The notes: generated by a model not told the origin, from the letters alone. DNA of 64,000 nucleotides from Leptobrachium leishanense (GCA_009667805.1 CM019064.1:110458328-110522327), one strand, 5' to 3'; shown: positions 45,728-57,455, counted from the first letter of the stretch. Program-made: numbers and translations.

Positions 45728-46576
45728 CCCATTAGGGACCGCGGACGTACCATGTACGTCACAGCCACGGACCGCCCTCGGACGTTTGGAACGTCAGGGT
45801 CCCCTAAAAGATTTCCTCTCACCCAATTCTTACCTTTCTTGCTGGGCTCCTGCGGCTGGAAGCCTGCCCCGCCTCTTCAGGGGGCCCAGTTGGTGCCAAG
45901 ACATCATCACGCTACGTGATGACATCATCGGCAGGCGCCACCCGGCACCTGGTGCAAAAATCAGGAAGTGGAGGGGGTGCTTCTTTGGAGCCCTCTATCT
46001 ACCCAACCATTAAAGATAGAGACATCAATCATGACCAGCTTTGGTGTAAAAAAAATAATAATAAAAAAAAATTAAAGAAAATGGTTTTTTTTTTAAAAAA
46101 AAAAATTGTCTGGGGGTTAATTAAATAGGACTTAAGCTGGCATCTAAAAATTATGAGCATAAAATGGTCAGAATGAGCTCAGCGCACAGAGGTAAACTTG
46201 CTCAGCAGTGAAGTGGTTAAAAAGTAAAAACATGTAAAAATTGGGTATTTCTAATCTCAGGACTAAATTTTGAAACTATTTATCCGGGGTCTTTGTTGGC
46301 GGTTGTAGATTTTAGGGATTAAATTTTGAAAAAGTGTGTTTTTTCAATTTTTTTCATCATCTTTCATATATTTTTAATAGTAAATTATACCATATGATGA
46401 AAATAATGGTATCTTTAGAAAGTCAACTTAATGGCGGGATAAACGGTTTATAATATGTGTGGATGCATAAACGAGTAAGAGGAAATTTGTGCCTAAACAC
46501 AAACAGCGCAGAACCGTAAAAACAGCAGCAGGCACTAAAGGACGGATTTTCGTAAAACTGCCCGGTCACGAAGGGG
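45728..46576. repeat. Composite TTAA-type element(s)
   Basis: The left end is TTAACCCATTAGGGACC. One candidate right end is CAGTGAAGTGGTTAA (TTAA at 46217-46220), another is GGTCACGAAGGGGTTAA (TTAA at 46577-46580). The left part has small perfect dyads: GACGTAC-cat-GTACGTC, GACGTT-tgg-AACGTC, and ACATCATCACG pairing with CGTGATGACAT. Which pair of ends belongs together is unresolved. Confidence 0.5.
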
Positions 46577-46580
46577 TTAA

Positions 46581-47590
46581 TGAAAAAATGTAAAGATGTT
46601 AAAGAAAACAAAAATTTTAAATGTACTCAAAAAATTGTCCTTGTACTGAATGTACAGCAGTGCAACCCATATTGCCTAAACGGGCACTACCACCAAGATG
46701 TGAAATGCTCTTATTTTGTTTATTTTATGTTGCTGATATTTTATATGTACTTTGTTTTTCTCATGTATGTTTAGTTAAGAAAATATTTTGCTCAATTTGT
46801 CACGGTGTGATTCAATTTTTGTTATATTTTGTGATGAAAAGTGCCCCCCCCCCCAGTATGTTTACAGGACTTGCTTCTCACTTTATGGCATTAGGCATAG
46901 AATGGAGGGAATTGGTCAGAAGTCCAGAAAACCATTCTATTGCCTTGCATTGTGTGGGATGTATGTAAATAAATCACCAGGGGCTACCACTAACTGTTGT
47001 TTTCCCAGTACCAAATATCTTTTGAAGTCTGGACAACACAATAAACTCTCTACAGCCTTATCGAAACATTCACTCCACCGTCTCATTGTCTTTTAACTAC
47101 TGTTTTATCCTATATTCCACAGCTGTAAAGTGAAATTTGACGTATGATTTTGGTAAATGTTGCATTATGGGAAAAATCCACAAAATGTGCTGTATTTATT
47201 TATATGCAGTTACTTCAAAGAAAAAAGGAGCATGAGTTTTATGCGTTTATTTATACTTTTTTGTAATGCACAAGTACTGTAGTTACAGCTTATGTTAGTG
47301 CTAGTGTTCCTTTAAGCACACTGAGCAGAACCTACTGTACAAGAAGACGACATCAGACAAATTCTGGGTCCTACTCCAGCCGAGACATTAATATTAATGA
47401 GTAACCTGTTCAGTAGAACAGTCCCACTAGTTAATGCTAATGGCTCCATTAATATTCCAAACAAGCTGCAAAGTTTTCTTCCTGCGTTGCAGCATGAATG
47501 TGTAGGTAAGCTGGAGAATAATGAGCCGTTCGTGTCCTTGCTTACAGATGGTAGTGGAAAAAATTACCACCTGTCAAACATTGGTGTTAA
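46581..47590. other. No recognisable feature
   Basis: Open frames here are short and without known domains. Confidence 0.4.
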
Positions 47591-47739
47591 ATAATCCCCT
47601 TACAGCATACAGAAATAGTTGTGAAGGGGGATCAAATAAAGTTCCACTACAGGATAATGATATTCCAAAACATGCTGCAACATCTCACCACTAACACCAT
47701 GGGTCCTTAGGCATAGGAAACTTACAGAAACTACAAAGA

Positions 47740-48045
47740 AAGAGTAGAGACAGTGTTGTGATTCTCGAAAAGGTGCACTAGTATCACCTATGTTTAATGC
47801 ATAGGGTGAACATCAAATACAAATGTTTCCGGCATGGAACCCTTCTTCAGTGTGATGCACCTTACAGTAAGATATAAACCCCTTAAAAATTCAACACTCG
47901 CATCTGGTCCCAATAGCCACCAGTGTGACGGAAAACCAACAATTTATAATATAAGTAATTAGCCCCACCCAAACAATGCAACGGGTAGAATGAATCCGGA
48001 AGGTATGTAAGTTAAAACACATTGTTTAGTAACTAACTATCTGGT
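47740..48045 (-). repeat. Possible Penelope-like terminal region
   Basis: On the minus strand it reads CACTGAAGAAGGGTTCCATG followed by CCGGAAACATTTG, a stem-GAAA module like those near other Penelope-type tails. 47905-48040 is about 90% identical to 53755-53885. Confidence 0.35.
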
Positions 48046-48179
48046 CCCATGTACAATATATATATTGTATAATCCTGTTCCTACATTTTTCAAAGTTCTA
48101 GTTCTCCATCTTGCCATGTCTTAATCTATTAGAACTAACTTGCTTTTCGATTACATATATTCCATTTAATTATTTTATT

Positions 48180-48230
48180 TATTTATTTGTAAAGTATTTT
48201 ACCAGGAAGGATATATTAATGTTTCCAGGA
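48180..48230 (-). repeat. L2/CR1-type LINE 3' tail fragment
   Basis: In reverse it reads CTTCCTGGTAAAATACTTTAC then AAATAAATAAATAA, as at the end of the 56-57 kb LINE. Confidence 0.55.
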
Positions 48231-48666
48231 ATCCTCCCGTTTCTAAACTGATTCACTTTAACTCATTTCTTTTAGATTATTAGGTTATCCAGATGTCTTA
48301 AAGGGACACTCTATTCACCCTAACCACTTTGGAGTTTTAAAGTGGTCAGTATGTGAGTAGCCCACCCCAGCTTTCTTGATCTGGTGAAATCTTGGGGTGA
48401 AGTGGAGGAGTTTTTGAATTCCCTAGCTGCTGGTCAACAGATCAGTCACTGTTGACATCGGCACGCAGAGAGCGTGCCAGGCGTCACTCCATCTGAGACC
48501 GATCACGGTAGTGATTGGTCTTAGGCCGGTGTCAGACGAGCACACTAGGTGTGCCCGCACTGACGAGCATACCAGCCAGAGCCGTAGCTAGCTCCTTTTG
48601 CACCTGAGGCAAGAATACAAAATTGTGTCCCCCACACGATTTTTACAGATATATATATATATATAT

Positions 48667-48931
48667 CCATAAACATGACATTTGTGATATCTGGTTGGCT
48701 GAGAATGCTAATCACAGATTGGATATAAATTTGGGACTTTATTTTGAATTTTACAGATCTTCAGTTCCAGTTTAAACTCACCGTCAGCAGGGCTGCGAAG
48801 CGATTGCACTCTTGTCAGAAGGACGAACTGGAACTGAAGATCTGTAAGATTCATAACAAAGTGTCAAGTTATTATCTAATCTGTGATTAGCATTCTCAGC
48901 CAATCAGATATCATGGATGTCATGTTTATGG
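48667..48931. repeat. Foldback with 106-bp arms
   Basis: The left arm 48667-48773 (CCATAAACATGACATTTGTG...) pairs with the right arm 48826-48931 (...CATGGATGTCATGTTTATGG). The spacer is about 52 bp. Confidence 0.85.
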
Positions 48932-49039
48932 GGCGCATGTGCAAGGGATCCTGTTTCCACATTATATGGATGCGCATGCGCATATCAGCAGATTGCCAAA
49001 TTTGACAGAGCTAGGGATGCGCATGTGGGCATAATGCAC

Positions 49040-49375
49040 CCCCTTCCATGCACCTTTTTTTCCATTGTCTTCTTCTACTTTCTACCCCTTTCCTCCTCTT
49101 CCTCCCCTTCTCATGCTCATTTCCTCCCCCTCCCTTCTTTCCATGTAAATTATCCAAGTCCATTCTCCTCTCCTTTTCAAGCCCACCCCCACCTTTTCCT
49201 GTTCATTTCACGTTTCACCTCTCCCCCTTTTTCAATCCATTCCCACTCCTGTCATGTTCATTTTACCCCATTCCCCTGACTTTTTCATTGCCCCCCTTTG
49301 ATATTCATTTCACGTTTCACCTCCCCTTTTTCCAATCCATTCCTGCTCCTGTCATGTTCATTTCACCCCCATGTC
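49040..49375. repeat. C/T-rich minisatellite, part 1
   Basis: Imperfect units of TTCATTTCACCCC and TTTTTCAATCCATTCC occur. The same array resumes at 51955 after a 2.6-kb insertion. Confidence 0.8.
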
Positions 49376-49672
49376 CCTGCGAATTGGGATACATGGGCCA
49401 GACCCAGAGACCGTTTACGGTGCGAATCAGGGAACACAAAAGTAACATACGGACGCTAAAATTACAGTACCCGGTGGCAAGACATTTCTCAGAGGTTGGA
49501 CATAGCACAGCTCCGTTATACAATAATTGAGAAGATTCTACGCCCGAAATATGGGGGGAACCGTGAAAACCTACTGATGAAAAGTGAACTACATTGGATT
49601 TACCAACTACAGACTTTGGCTCCATTGGGATTAAATGAAGAACGGGATCTAACTCCCTTTCTATTCTGTTAA
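49376..49672 (+). pseudogene. GIY-YIG endonuclease end of a Penelope-like element
   Basis: The frame reads CELGYMGQTQRPFTVRIREH, then ARHFSEVGHS. After a frameshift near 49525 it continues LLMKSELHWIYQLQTLAPLG and LNEERDLTPF to a stop at 49672. The order YxGxTxRxxxxRxxxH ... E ... L.P.GLNE is the C-terminal GIY-YIG nuclease of Penelope-like retroelements, which nicks target DNA. Only this end survives. It lies in the minisatellite of the third-level hAT element. Confidence 0.8.
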
Positions 49673-50797
49673 AATATACTCTGCCTGTTTGATTGTATTT
49701 ATTGTTATTTTTAACTCTATTTCTTTTATTTCGTTTGCTTTTTACAGGTTTCCATGTTTTTATTTAAATTTTTTGGACCGCAGTTGTGGAAGACGTGCCA
49801 AGAATTATTTCATCCATGAAGGGATTTTTTAATCTGTGCATTTATTGTGTACCTTCTCGCTATATTGGAAATAAATATTTAATATATTTTTCTGCTTGCA
49901 GTATTTGTGTAACTTTGTAGTCTTATGACCAGTGTATGTGGCAACATATGTTGTGGCCATATATTAGAACTTACATTTGGGTTCAAGTAATATGTATTTA
50001 GATACTGAGATAGTTTTATAATATTTTTCCCTTAATGGGTCTTATAATTCTGTAATTATGAGTTTTGGCTGTTCATTTTAAGGACAATAAAAAAAATATG
50101 CATTGCTAGCTATTAGGGCACGCTGGTGCTGGACACTGCAGAGATATACACTGTCCTGGAGATTATTATTGATATGGTAATTTTTGTTTGTTTTATTTTA
50201 AAAAATAAAATATTGCTGTGTTTCAGTGGTAAATATTTCTGAATATTTCTGAATATTTCTGGGTTTAAAATAAAGATTGCTATAACTGTTTATTTATTTA
50301 TTTTTTGTTACATTAATCATGTTTCTTTTATTATTCTGCTATCTTCGGCACCATTGCCCTTATGTTTTGTATCATGATATTATGGGTAATGTAGTTCGCG
50401 AGTGGTAGATCTCCTGCATGCGCCCCTAGTGGTGTTTGCGCATGCGCGGGAAACCACGGAGATGCCAGTGTTCCCTGCTTGCCTTCTGGCGCAGGACCAC
50501 TGACGTCATTACGAATGGCCATTCTACACAGCGGTTGGGGTAATTATGTTAATATAATTAATATTATATAATAATTAATATAATATTATCTGCTCACTAT
50601 AAATATCTCTTTATGTGTGCTGTGCATTTGTAACCCTTGAGAAAGCGTATCGCCGAAATGTTGGGGGTACCTGGTCTTGGGTCCTGTGTCTTTCCTCAGT
50701 GACTCTTTGAATGTTTCCTTCTTTTTCTAATTGCTAGATCTTGAGGTATTTATTGTTTTTTTTTGTGCAGGATACTGATATTGCCTATTTTCCCTAT
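49673..50797 (+). repeat. Sequence downstream of the Penelope-like fragment
   Basis: An AT-rich 3' region. A stretch at 49890-50000 (TAGTCTTATGACCAGTGTAT) recurs diverged at 51780-51880, suggesting a terminal direct repeat. TTGAGAA-AGCG-tat-CGCC-GAAATG lies at 50637-50660. Confidence 0.45.
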
Positions 50798-51728
50798 CAG
50801 GGTTATTCAAAGAGATTCGAAAAGTCACCTCACGTTCGGTGACTTTTCGTTCTCTTCAATTCGGTTCCTTTTGCCGATCCCATTTCGGTGACCCTGCGGT
50901 GTATTCAGCAAACACCACAGGGTCCCCGAATTGCAGGGAAAAGCTGCCGCAAACCCGACGAAAACTAACCGCAAAACCCACCGAATGCACGCCGAAAACA
51001 AGCAAAAACATCTGGATTAACCTTCGAAAGACCCGAGCAGGAGCCGATCACATGCAGCAAAGCAGCCGAACAGGAGCCGAATCACACAGAGCTGAAGCAG
51101 CTGAGACGCAGAGGAGGCAGTGAATAAATTAGCAAAACCGTTTGTATGAATCTGTGAAAATGAAACGCTGTTGCAAAGAAACTACTTAGCGAAAATGTCT
51201 GAAATTTACACAGGAGGTCCAGGGAATGATAATAAAAAGGGCTGTTACAGAAAAAATAAGTAAACTTAAAAAAAAAACAAAAAAAAAAACGGACTTTTAA
51301 AAAATAAAAAAATCTGGAAAATGCTTAAAATATCCTAAAAAATCTATAAATAAAGAGACTTTTTGCTGCAGAATTTTATAATGAATGGTTTATTAGATAT
51401 TGAATTAAAACCGGAATATTTTTAACATTGAAGTCTATGGGATTCTCCTGAATGAACTTGCCGAATTAAACCACCGAATGGCAGGGCATTAGGGGAACCT
51501 TTCACTGCTGGTTTGTGTTCTCTGAATAGCCGAAGCATTGCTTTTTCATGAGGATTTCACTGCCCTCGAACAGGCACCGAACAGGCACCGTATGTTCAGG
51601 CAATTCGCTAGGATTTGGCGAATTGCCTGCTCTCTGGATAGCCGAATGACCAGGAAAGGCAACCGAATGCTGATTTTCAGCGTTCGGTTACCTTTCTCAA
51701 GCAATTCGGATCTCTTTGGATAACCCTG
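50798..51728 (-). mobile_element. S-family MITE, complete copy, reverse orientation
   Basis: It starts CAGGGTTATTCAAAGAG and ends TCTTTGGATAACCCTG, flanked by TAT (50795-50797, 51729-51731). It is 931 bp, all family hairpins are present, and it sits in the Penelope-like downstream region. Confidence 0.88.
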
Positions 51729-51954
51729 TATGACTCTTTATTGCCAGGGCTCAACATTTTTTGCCAATAGTGAGTTTTTCCTTTACTCTGCTTATAATAT
51801 TTGTGCATTCTTGTAGTCTTGTGACAATATATATGGCAATATATGTTAACTTGTGGCTGTATATCAGAATTATCCATTTTCTTGTTGCTTACTTGTTTCT
51901 TCAATAAAATCATGTTTATTTTCTTATTGGTGTGCATCTGGTTTTCTATTTTTC

Positions 51955-52660
51955 TTCATTTCACCCCATTTCCCTCTCATATTAATTTCAACCCCCTTTT
52001 TTCAATCCATTCCCCCTAATGTCATATTCATTTCCCTCCATTTCCCCTCCTTTTTCTTTCCATTCCCCCTCATATTCATTTCAACCCTTTTTTCAATCCA
52101 TTCCCCCTCATTTTCATGTTCATTTAATCCAGTGTTTCTCAACTCGTATCTTCAGGACCCACTATCAGGCCTGGTTTGTGGGATATCCGAAGCACAGCAC
52201 AGGTGATCTAATTAGCTGCTCAGTGATTCCAGGATTCAGTCTGCATTTCCCCAAGGTGATCTGCAAAATCTGGCCTGTCGAGGGTCCCGAGGACTGGAGT
52301 TGAGAAACCCTGATTTAATCCAATTCCCCCTCCTCATATTCATTTCACCCCATTACCCCCTCCTCATATTCATTTCACCCCCGTTTTCAATCCATTCCCC
52401 CCAATGTCATGCTCATTTCACCCCATTCCCCCTCCTTTTCATGTTCATTTAACCCATTTCCCCTCCTCATATTAATTTCACCCCATTTCCCCCTCCTCAT
52501 ATTAATTTCCCCCATTTCCCCTCCTTTTCATGTTAATTTCCCCCCATTTCCCCCTCCTCATATTCATTACACTCGCTCATTTTTCTTTCCTTTCCCCCTC
52601 CTGTCATGTTCATTTCACCCAATTCCCCCCCCCGCCTTCTCATATTCATTTCGTCTTCTT
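51955..52660. repeat. C/T-rich minisatellite, part 2
   Basis: About 30-bp imperfect units of TTCATTTCACCCCATTTCCC and CCTCCTCATA. It is interrupted by a hAT MITE at 52130-52312. Confidence 0.85.
52130..52312. mobile_element. 183-bp hAT MITE, CAGTGTTTCTCAAC ends
   Basis: The ends CAGTGTTTCTCAACTC and GAGTTGAGAAACCCTG are inverse. The perfect 8-bp duplication is ATTTAATC (52122-52129, 52313-52320). The end motif is the widespread vertebrate hAT type. Confidence 0.92.
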
Positions 52661-53537
52661 TGAAGCTGTGAGCCAGCAGCAGGTCTTTGCTTCGTTCCTC
52701 TGTGGCAGAATGGAGCACTGGGAGGAAGTGAGGTCATGTGATCACTTCCTCCCAGTGTTGCCGCAGCAAGGAGTAATGTGACAGGCAGCCTGGGAGGAAG
52801 CAGGGATATGTGGCTGCGCCTCCCTAACTGGCAGAGGATGGAGAAGCGGCCAGTGAATAGATGCTATGCATTGAATTAGCATCGTGGATGGCAGCTTTGC
52901 ACTGCTGATTATTTTTGACAGCCCTAGCCAGCACTGGCTGTGCCCCTTAACAGCTGCTGCACTCGAGGCAAGTGCCTCACTCGCCTCGCTCTCCCTACGG
53001 TCCTGCTACCGGCACACGTTGGAGGATCCCCCATAGGAGGATCGCACTTTGCAGCACTGAGAGCACTAACTGCGCTCAGCGAGGTGGCCAAATGGCCATC
53101 GAGTGGAAGGAACGTCCACCCTCACAGACATTCCTTCCATTCTGACCACTCTGAAGTGCACTTGTCTGACCCCTGCCTTAGAGAGGCAGCCGTTGGATCA
53201 GACCGACGCAGCTCCATACATCTTTCTGTAGATGCTATGGAACTTGCGTACGGAAAGTGTGCAAGTCCCATTACGATGTGCAGTTTGTGGGTCATATGCT
53301 ACGCAAGTTGCGCAAGAGTGCAAATTGCATGTAAAAGTTTCATGGACTTCTGGGTTTGGGAGTCCCTGGGCTGAAGAGGAGAAGCAGCACGCAGCGAGGG
53401 TAAAAAAGTATGTAGACTCTCCTGAAATAAAAATAAGAAATAAAAAAAATAATTGGGCAGATGCTGTCCATAGCCTCTGTCCAATTATTTAAGGGCAAAC
53501 AAATGGAGCTCTAGTTTTTAATAGATTATCCCTTTAA

Positions 53538-54455
53538 TCTTATTCTAGCTAAAGAACTTGGATTGCTTGATACATAAGAGCTACCTTGGCAAGTGATGAA
53601 ACAACTGTCATTAAGCTCTATATGCTTTACGAGACCCTAAAAGTAATGATCTGCTACAGAACTAAGGAGGACAATGGCCAATTATTAACTAACTGTATTA
53701 TTGATTAGTTACATGTTTTGATATGCAACAGTTGCTAAAATACATTAAGTGAATGTCTTCAATAGCCGTCAGTGTGTCGGGAAACCAACAATTTATAATA
53801 TAAGTAATTACCCCACCCAAACACTGCCACTGGTAGAATGAATTTGGAAGGTATGTAGGTTAAAGCACATTGTTTGGTAACTATTAGCATACCATATTCT
53901 TAAATTCGGTTTGAAAATGTTTATTTTTATCAAAGTTTCACAGCTGCTGCTGACAGAAAGGGTTAAAATCAATGCATACAATCAAAGAAAATGGAAAATT
54001 CCTTTGCATAAATAAATTAATGTAAAGTAACCTTCTGGGTTTAAAAAACTAGCAGTTACAGAAAATGAATGTAGCATCCCCTGCAATATTAGATGTACAA
54101 CCACAACTTGAAATAGAATTACCTGCTCTTACTTCAGCTACTGAGAAGAAATGTAGTGATATATTAGCCCCTTCAGGGTCTTGCTTGACAGAAATGATAT
54201 CGGAAACAGTGTTTTAGGAGGCTACAGAGTAATCACCAAGGAAAAATTCATTGCCAGAAAAATCTAATCTAATTTCCTACATACCCCCATCTTTCCTTCA
54301 CGCTTGTACAGAAAACCTATTTTTGAGAAGGAAGAGGCACTAGAACAATAGTAAGAAGCACAATAGAAAGGCGTAGTGGACACAGATCAAATCGGAAGTT
54401 AAATAAAAGGCTGGGAAGTTTCCTAGTTGTCAGGAATACACGTAATATTTCATTG
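53538..54455. other. Mostly unrecognised; holds a 130-bp paralogue of 47.9 kb
   Basis: 53755-53885 (ACCAACAATTTATAATATAA...) matches 47905-48040 on the same strand at about 90%. The remainder shows nothing I can name. Confidence 0.5.
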
Positions 54456-54468
54456 TTGATGAACAGGA

Positions 54469-54899
54469 AGAAAAAAGGAGGGTGGTATAGGACGTACCGT
54501 AGGCCCCTATTACCAAAGGGGACGTAACCCCGAGACAAACTCTAAGGCGAAAAAAAGTAAAGAGATTGGTATACCAACCAATCAGTGGGTAATAGGTATA
54601 TCGTTTAAAAATTAACTTTTAATGATTATATCAATAGATTCTCAAAATTACACACATATAAGAATTGACAAGCACAATTGCAAAGGGGTGCCTGAATTAT
54701 TGTTAGCACGGCAAGAATTAATTCCTTAGAGAAAATGCACGCCAGCCAGATTATCACATATAAGGGTTGCAATTGTGCTTGTCAATTCTTATATGTGTGT
54801 AATTTTGAGAATCTATTGATGTAATCATTAAAAGTAAATTTTTAAACGATATACCTATTACCCACTGATTGGTTGGTATACCAATCTCTTCCCTTTTTT
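54469..54899. mobile_element. Foldback insertion with 13-bp target duplications
   Basis: TTGATGAACAGGA occurs perfectly on both sides (54456-54468, 54900-54912). Inside, arms 54561-54683 and 54767-54889 (123 bp each, starting AGAGATTGGTATACC) are near-perfect inverse copies around an 83-bp spacer. The duplication length suggests target-primed insertion, possibly with twin-primed inversion, rather than a cut-and-paste MITE. Confidence 0.8.
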
Positions 54900-55012
54900 T
54901 TGATGAACAGGAGTGATGACAATCATAAGGTAACAGTGTAGCTCGGCTCTCACAGAAGGAGTTAAAAATACTTTTCTCCAAAAATATATTAAATTGATTA
55001 ATCAAACATTAA

Positions 55013-55743
55013 GGGCCCTATTACATTCTTCGCATTACAACGCTCGCACAACACGTGAATTTGTGCGCCAAACGTTAACGTGCATAAATCAAGGCTGGAA
55101 TTACACTCCTCGCGCATTTTTTCATCCGTCGAGCAATAACGTGCGGAAAACGGACTCGCACAAATGCGCGCGCAGCAACATTGCGTGAAGAAATCAGTGT
55201 GCGGCCTGTTTTTTTCACGCGATACAGCCAATCAGAATTAAGAACCACAATTATCTCACATTAAATTTTTTCGCCGGCCAAAGTCAATCTGAGTATATAT
55301 GCTGCAGCGATAATAAATGCACACACAACTTCTCAATTTTATTGTTTGGGTATGCGTAGAATGTGTAACTATACTTTGCTGCAGTTTTTTTTGGGCTGGT
55401 GTATTTGGGTTCGTCCAGGTTGTTCATTTTAGCCATTAACGGCAGCTTTTAGGAGTTGCTAAAATTATGCGCGCAAAGGCTGTGCGTTACAAACTGAGCA
55501 TAGATTGTAATACCATCCGCGTATCAGCGTTCATTCGCGCTTGCGCTCACAATGCTAAATATAGGACGCGCACAGTAAAGTACGCTAGCAAAGGTTTCGC
55601 GCAGGTTCACCCGCGGTAGACGAATACGCGCGTTTGTTGCACTGACATTTTAATACGACGTTCAGCGCAAAGGGTTTTACCCCTTGCGTTTATGCGTTTT
55701 TTGCGCCGGCGCAAACATTTGCGCGAAGATTGTAATAGGGCCC
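55013..55743. mobile_element. Harbinger-like element, GGGCCCTATTACA ends
   Basis: The left end is GGGCCCTATTACATTCTTCG and the right end is CGAAGATTGTAATAGGGCCC. TAA lies on both sides (55010-55012, 55744-55746). It is 731 bp and unusually CpG-rich (CGCGCA motifs). No transposase is present. Confidence 0.88.
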
Positions 55744-55746
55744 TAA

Positions 55747-56249
55747 AAAAGGGGAAAAAAACCTTAATGATTCTTCGTTGAGTTATGTAAAATATAATAA
55801 TCTATTTGTTTCTATAAATTTACCTCTTTCTCTCTGAATCAATAGAACTAGAAACTGGTTAGAAGGTACAAACTCATGCAATATGAGCACCAAGTCATGA
55901 AGAAATGAAGAGGTACATGCCGGTGAGTATACTATTATGTCATTCTTCACCAAGTTCTGCAATGTGGCAGCATTCAAAACCTATGTGCAGAAAATATTTT
56001 GAAATGACATCAAATAAGTATCCGAAGTCAGGCTGAGACTGTGCAACCAATATAAACTTGCCAAGTTGATGGATGACAGTTTGTTTCAAGTAAAATGTCA
56101 GTTATAAAATGCACGATTACATAATTGTGTGTGCACACTAACCATCTTTGATTTAGCTTAAAAATGCTGAATGTGGGTTCCTGCAAATGTTCTTATTCTC
56201 TGTCCACTTCTACTTACTGCACACCAGCATGCAACATATAAGAAATTAA
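55747..56249. other. No recognisable feature
   Basis: AT-rich, with short frames. Confidence 0.4.
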
Positions 56250-57115
56250 AGTGCTAAGGCTGCACAAATCAAATGGCACGCTGACCACAGTCACTTCTCT
56301 CAAATAGCTAGGTATGTGGTTAGACCCAAATCTATCCTTTGGCCCCCACAACGAAAAACTCTTCTCTAAACTTTACCCCAAACTAGGTGCCCTGTACAGA
56401 AACAAATCCTGCCTGAGCCCTGCGGTAAGTAAGCAGATTGCACAACAAATGCTTATGCCGGCTATTGAATACAGAGATGAAATGTATGCAGCTGTCCCTC
56501 AAACACACCTTCATAAACTTACTACATTGTATAACTAATGCTGCCGCTTTGTGCTATAATGTTACTACATGACCCACCACTGTGACGTTAAAAGAGCTAA
56601 ACTGGCCATTGCTGGAATCTAGACGCACTCTTCACCATTCCAACCTGGTGTTTAAGAGATTTTCTGGGCAGCTACCACCCTACCGAATAGGCTGCTTCCC
56701 TCAGCAGTTCCCTCATCCTATAACCTCCGTTCCAGGACCTGCACCTTACTTGCAGTACCACAATACAAACTGAAAGTTGCTCGATGCTCATTTTCCTACA
56801 GAGCACCGCAGTTATGGAATAACTTCCCAGACGCCATCAAATCTTCCCCCAGTCTTAAGTCACTCAAGAGCTCCTTATTAACATTCCTCAATACAGAATG
56901 CACCTGTGAACATGTTACATAATGACTATATTACTTAAATATTTATTTTCTTGTTAATCTGTATATTTGTGTTTTTAATATCTCTCATTTATTACTTTGT
57001 ATTTCTGTAACGACTGTAAAATTTCAATGTTCTTGAACCCAGGACATACTTGAAACGAGAGAAATCTCAATGTATCCTTTCTGGTAAAATACTTTGCAAA
57101 TAAATAAATATAGGT
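56250..57115 (+). pseudogene. L2/CR1-type LINE, 3' end of ORF2 and tail
   Basis: Translated pieces include WLDPNLSFGPHNEKLFSKLY, KLGALYRNKSCLSPAVSKQI, then in other frames LKELNWPLLESRRTLHHSNL and a YRAPQLWNNFPDAIKS-like stretch. These fit the C-terminus of a non-LTR reverse transcriptase protein of the L2/CR1/Rex kind. Several frameshifts and stops break it. It ends GTATCCTTTCTGGTAAAATA then CTTTGCAAATAAATAAATA, a tail also present at 19.7 and 48.2 kb. The 5' part is absent, as usual for truncated LINE copies. Confidence 0.7.
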
Positions 57116-57299
57116 AATTCAAAACTTTCATGCTTCAACAGGGCTTTGCCTACAAGCAGTTTTCCGAAGCGCTTGCTTTGAATATGTCAATTAGGGATGA
57201 GCTGTTCGGGTTCGGACGGTTCGAAGTTCGACCCGAACTTTGGCAGATCGAAAGTTTGCGAATTTCGAACTTTTTGGTCGTGTTCGGTTCGGGTTCGAA

Positions 57300-57430
57300 A
57301 AAAAAAAAAAAATTGAAAAAAGTATAGAAAATGCTTAAAAAAATACTAAAAAATCTAGAAATAAAGAGACTCTTTACTGCAGAATATTATAAGCAACGGT
57401 TTATTAGATATTGAATTAAAAACTAATGTG
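57300..57430 (-). repeat. S-family internal fragment
   Basis: ATAAAGAGACTCTTTACTGC and TATTGAATTAAAA match the middle of S-family copies. It has no termini. Confidence 0.65.
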
Positions 57431-57455
57431 TACGTGGAAAGATTATCAACTCTAA

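Larger units (their letters stand above)
48577..53005. mobile_element. hAT-type element, third level of the nest
   Basis: The left end is CAGAGCCGTAGCTAGC and the right end is CTCCCTACGGTCCTG. Flanks ATACCAGC (48569-48576) and CTACCGGC (53006-53013) match at 6 of 8. TGAGGCAAG and CACTTGCCTC are also inverted inside the ends. It carries C/T minisatellite DNA and further insertions, with no transposase. Confidence 0.65.
48534..53177. mobile_element. Harbinger-like element, second level of the nest
   Basis: The ends are GGCCGGTGTCAGACGAGC and CACTTGTCTGACCCCTGCC, flanked by TTA (48531-48533, 53178-53180). The ends are related to the GGCTAGGGTCAGAC MITEs. Only about 220 bp are its own; the rest is a hAT insertion. 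Confidence 0.75.
48298..53537 (+). mobile_element. T2/Kolobok-like element, outermost of a nest
   Basis: It begins TTAAAGGGACACTCTATTC and ends TTATCCCTTTAA. The inner sequence before 48533 and after 53178 continues the family seen at 59741-60419. The 4.6-kb Harbinger-type unit accounts for most of its length. Confidence 0.75.

Noticed and set aside
49048..49375. Upstream part of a 160-codon frame fused to the GIY-YIG segment
   Set aside because: This part translates the C/T minisatellite; only the portion after about 49376 is element coding sequence.
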